A DNA stretch of 64,000 bases, taken from assembly GCF_003202695.1 (NCBI RefSeq), contig NZ_QGLL01000001.1, positions 62,001 to 126,000 of the forward strand, read 5' to 3'. Made by a program: the position numbers and the translations under genes. Below are positions 61,303-64,000 of the stretch, in pieces. Every line of letters begins with the position of its first letter. Within the stretch, counting starts at the first letter, position 1. Under the pieces are notes generated by a model. That model did no database searches and had not been told where the DNA came from. It worked only from the letters and a program-made list of their open reading frames with translations. This stretch comes from Bifidobacterium asteroides. GTDB taxonomy: Bacteria > Actinomycetota > Actinomycetes > Actinomycetales > Bifidobacteriaceae.

Positions 61303-63270
61303 ATGTCAAGAATCCTGGGTTTTGCCAAGAAGGTCCCCATGCTTTGGGTGGTTCTGGCTTGCGGGCTGGTCATGGGCCTGCTCTGGCACCCCTATCGTCA
61401 GGCCGCTCAATGGCTGGTCGCAGCCTTGGTGACCGTCTCGCTGGTGGACACCCTCAAGGGGATGATCGATGACGTGCGCCAGGGCCACGTGGGCGTGGAC
61501 ATTCTGGCCGTGGTCGCTATCCTCTCCACCCTCGCCGTCCGGCAGTATTGGGCCAGTTGGGCCGTGGTCCTCATGCTCTACTCAGGCGATGCCATCGAGC
61601 AGTACGCCGGGAACAAGGCGCAGAACAACCTGACGGTATTGGTCCAGGCCGCCCCCCAGGTTGCCCACGTGGTCCAGGCAGACCTGTCAGAGGGGGAGCA
61701 TGGCCTTCCCAAGGAGAGCGACTGGAGCACGGTTGCGGTCGATAAGGTCCGTCTGAACGACCTTCTGGTGGTCAAACCCGGCGAGACCGTGCCTGTTGAT
61801 GGCGAGCTGATCAGCTCCACCGCCACCCTGGACATGTCCACTATTAACGGTGAGCCCATGCCTCGCAGGCTCTACCAGGATGCCCAGGTCATGTCCGGGG
61901 CGGTCAATGGCTCGGGCACCTTCCTGATGCGGGCGCGGCAGCTGGCCCGGGACTCGCAATACCAGCGAATCCTCAGCCTGGTGCGTTCCGCTCAGAACTC
62001 GCGGGCTGCAGTCGTCAGAACAGCCGATCTGATGGCAGTCCCCTTCACTGTGGTGGCCTTCATCATCGCCTGCGTGGCCTGGATCATCTCCGGCGTGCCG
62101 ACCCGGTTCGCTCAGGTCCTGGTCCTGGCTACCCCCTGCCCTCTGCTGATCGCCGCCCCTGTAGCATACATGGCCGGGACTGGAAGGCTGGCCAAGGCGG
62201 GGCTGCTGATCAAGACCCAGGACGTGATTGAGAATCTGGGCCGGGTCTCGCACATCTTCTTCGATAAAACCGGCACGCTGACCGTCAAGCGTCCCCAAGT
62301 GTCCCAGATCGACCTGCCTGGCGGTGGGGGGCAGGAGGTCGATACAGACCGGATTCTGGCCATGGCGGGCGCTGTGGAGTCCTATTCGGTTCACATCCTG
62401 GCCAACGGGATCGCCGAAGCCGGGGCCGCCGCCAAGGAGCGGTTGCGGGCACAGAGCAGCGGTGAGATCCATCTGCATGCGCGGGAGGTTCGTGAGGACT
62501 CCGGCAACGGGGTTCAGGGACTGGTTGACGGCCATCAGGTCAAGGTGGGCAGAGCCCAGTTTGTGGCTGGCGGGCATCCAAGCGATTTATTCGGCCCCCT
62601 GGCACCTGATGAGATGGCCTCCTACATTTCTGTTGATGACGCCTTGGCCGCCCGGGTCGTCATGAAAGACGTGCCCAGGTCGGATGCCGCTCAGACCATC
62701 GCCCAACTGCGGGAGTTAGGCATCACCCGTCTATCCATGGTCACCGGCGACAAGGAGGTCTCGGCACGGATCATCGCCGATCAGGTGGGCATCGCCGACG
62801 TGCATGCTGGCCTCTTCCCTGAGGACAAGGCCGATCTGATCGCCAAGGCCTCCAAGGAGGAGCCCAACCGGCAGCCCTTCTGGGACATCTGGCTGTCTAA
62901 ATTCCTAGGGGAGTCAGTGACCAAATCCATCACCATGATGGTGGGGGACGGGGTCAATGATGCCCCGGTCCTGGCTGCCGCTGATGTGGGCATGGCCATT
63001 ACCGACGGCACCACCACGGCCGCATCAGAGTCCGCGCAGGCCGTAATTATGAATGACGATATCGCTTGCCTGCCCAGGTCGATCACCATCGCCCGCAGGA
63101 CCAAGCGGGTCATGCTCCAGGCGGTCATGCTGGGGCTGACGCTGGCTACGGTGGGCATGCTCTGTGCCGCCTTCGACCTGATTCCAGTGGTTGTCGGAGC
63201 CTTCACGCAGGAGGCCATCGATGTGGTTTCCATTCTCTGGGCTCTGACTGCGCTGATAGACCGGGACTGA
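61303..63270 (+). CDS. Heavy-metal P1B-type ATPase with a TPC motif
   Basis: 655 residues from ATG 61303 (M-S-R-I-L-G), after GGGGAAG; the frame is open to 61225. No N-terminal metal-binding domain. The membrane metal motif is T-P-C (277-279, in A-T-P-C-P-L-L-I-A-A-P) in place of C-P-C or S-P-C. D-K-T-G-T starts at Asp 321; the usual H-P dipeptide reads H-I (His 364, V-H-I-L-A); T-G-D-K and G-D-G-V-N-D-A-P are normal. It exports or imports a metal ion, but the metal cannot be named. It follows htrA after the terminator and precedes fprA. Confidence 0.85.
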   Translation: MSRILGFAKKVPMLWVVLACGLVMGLLWHPYRQAAQWLVAALVTVSLVDTLKGMIDDVRQGHVGVDILAVVAILSTLAVRQYWASWAVVLMLYSGDAIEQYAGNKAQNNLTVLVQAAPQVAHVVQADLSEGEHGLPKESDWSTVAVDKVRLNDLLVVKPGETVPVDGELISSTATLDMSTINGEPMPRRLYQDAQVMSGAVNGSGTFLMRARQLARDSQYQRILSLVRSAQNSRAAVVRTADLMAVPFTVVAFIIACVAWIISGVPTRFAQVLVLATPCPLLIAAPVAYMAGTGRLAKAGLLIKTQDVIENLGRVSHIFFDKTGTLTVKRPQVSQIDLPGGGGQEVDTDRILAMAGAVESYSVHILANGIAEAGAAAKERLRAQSSGEIHLHAREVREDSGNGVQGLVDGHQVKVGRAQFVAGGHPSDLFGPLAPDEMASYISVDDALAARVVMKDVPRSDAAQTIAQLRELGITRLSMVTGDKEVSARIIADQVGIADVHAGLFPEDKADLIAKASKEEPNRQPFWDIWLSKFLGESVTKSITMMVGDGVNDAPVLAAADVGMAITDGTTTAASESAQAVIMNDDIACLPRSITIARRTKRVMLQAVMLGLTLATVGMLCAAFDLIPVVVGAFTQEAIDVVSILWALTALIDRD

Positions 63271-63356
63271 GGCTATTGCCACGCTTGGTGAAAGTCCCGG
63301 GGATGGAGTCCGCCTGGCCCTGTTCCCGACCGTCGCTTTGCGTTAGGCTGACAAGC

Positions 63357-64000
63357 ATGAGTGATAATAATGTCAACGATTCCACCATGCCCGCACCGGC
63401 CCGTGGCGAGGAAGCCGACTCCCCGCTGCGCGTGGCCGTCATAGGCGCTGGGCCTGCAGGGGTCTATGCCTCTGACATTCTGCTGCGACAGCTTCGGGAG
63501 AAGGGCGCCGACCTTGGTCTGGGCGACCGGGCCCGGATTGACCTGTTCGAGAAGCTGCCCGTTCCCTTCGGCCTGGTCCGCTACGGCGTGGCCCCGGACC
63601 ATCCCAGCATCAAGTACATAGCGGGTGCCTTGGAAAAGACCCTGGACAACCCCGAGATTCACCTGTATGCGGATGTGGAGTTCGGCAGGGACATCAATCT
63701 GGATGACCTGCTTCAGCGCTACGATGTGGTGCTCTTCGCCACTGGCGCTGTGGACGATCGTCCTTTGGAGATCGCCGGGCACGAGCTCGATGGCGTTCAC
63801 GGGGCCGCCCACTTCGTTGAATGGTATGATGGCTATCCCGACGCTGACCAGGACTGGCCCCTGGATGCCAAGCAGGTGGCCGTCATCGGGGGCGGGAACG
63901 TGGCCATGGATGTCTCCAGAATCCTGATGCGGCGGGCCGACGACCTGTTGGACACTGACATCCCCGACAATGTCTACCAGGGGATTCAGGGCAACCAGGC
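63357..64000 (+). CDS. FprA-type ferredoxin/adrenodoxin-NADP reductase, N-terminal part
   Basis: 215 residues visible from ATG 63357, open to the window end. G-A-G-P-A-G-V-Y at ~31-38 (FAD binding), L-P-V-P-F-G-L-V-R-Y-G-V-A-P-D-H-P, and I-G-G-G-N-V-A-M-D-V-S-R at ~179-190 (NADP binding) are the signatures of the adrenodoxin-reductase-like family. It transfers electrons between NADPH and ferredoxin or flavodoxin, here with no known partner nearby. The total length cannot be known. Confidence 0.9.
   Translation, partial: MSDNNVNDSTMPAPARGEEADSPLRVAVIGAGPAGVYASDILLRQLREKGADLGLGDRARIDLFEKLPVPFGLVRYGVAPDHPSIKYIAGALEKTLDNPEIHLYADVEFGRDINLDDLLQRYDVVLFATGAVDDRPLEIAGHELDGVHGAAHFVEWYDGYPDADQDWPLDAKQVAVIGGGNVAMDVSRILMRRADDLLDTDIPDNVYQGIQGNQ

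Overview
This is a GC-rich, high-density actinobacterial chromosome segment that reads as a Bifidobacterium. The clearest reasons are the fhaA-fhaB-pstP-rodA-pbpA-pknA-pknB block with crgA, a DUF881 gene and a class E sortase beside it, a DUF3073 gene, phosphoenolpyruvate carboxylase, and a LacI-controlled alpha-galactoside operon. A decayed pectin-disaccharide hydrolase and the peroxide-handling pair would fit a plant- or bee-associated species, but the species is a guess. The left end (about 1-2870) is different: visibly AT-rich, with an intact two-gene TIR + SLOG unit, then wrecked remains of an integrative element (a DUF6668-like gene and the C-terminus of a tyrosine recombinase) stopping 59 bp short of the 3' end of a tRNA-Ala gene. 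I read it as an old island in tRNA-Ala whose defence-type cargo outlived its mobility genes.

Layout. 1-2870: island. 2871-3054: tRNA-Ala and tRNA-Ile (minus). 3150-9026: YgjP-like metallopeptidase, SDR oxidoreductase, NhaA antiporter, Dps, CorC/HlyC-type membrane protein. 9081-11516: AhpC and an AhpF-like reductase with its thioredoxin-like module at the C-terminus. 11665-20045: LacI regulator, sugar ABC transporter without its own ATPase, GH36 alpha-galactosidase and a second clan GH-D enzyme. 20453-28957: PEP carboxylase, ThrE-type exporter, TrpS, DUF3073, sterol-carrier-like protein, small membrane protein, rhomboid protease. 28958-29425: a cluster of DnaA-box-like sites. 29426-41104: cell-division and cell-wall signalling genes. 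41334-51593: S9 peptidase, ClC channel, two YhgE/Pip membrane proteins, alpha/beta hydrolase. 51615-54869: copper island (cupredoxin-ATPase-YHS fusion, palindromic operator, CsoR). 55034-64000: DAACS symporter, GH105 pseudogene, tRNA-Leu, tgt, HtrA-like protease, a TPC-motif metal ATPase and the start of an FprA-type ferredoxin-NADP reductase.

How the genes work together. The minus-strand block from fhaA to pknB is a translationally coupled operon (4-base ATGA/GTGA overlaps) joining phospho-signalling to elongation and division; crgA, DUF881 and sortase flank it. The LacI regulator, transporter and two GH-D enzymes form one alpha-galactoside uptake and hydrolysis unit, with a candidate operator inside the promoter. 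CsoR and the copper ATPase are divergent around one shared palindrome whose ends supply both -10 elements. AhpC plus the AhpF-like reductase and Dps handle peroxide and iron. The most novel-looking items are the TIR-SLOG pair with its 30-bp in-frame repeat array, the internal start site inside the copper ATPase gene, the DnaA-box cluster away from dnaA, and the duplicated terminator arm after htrA.
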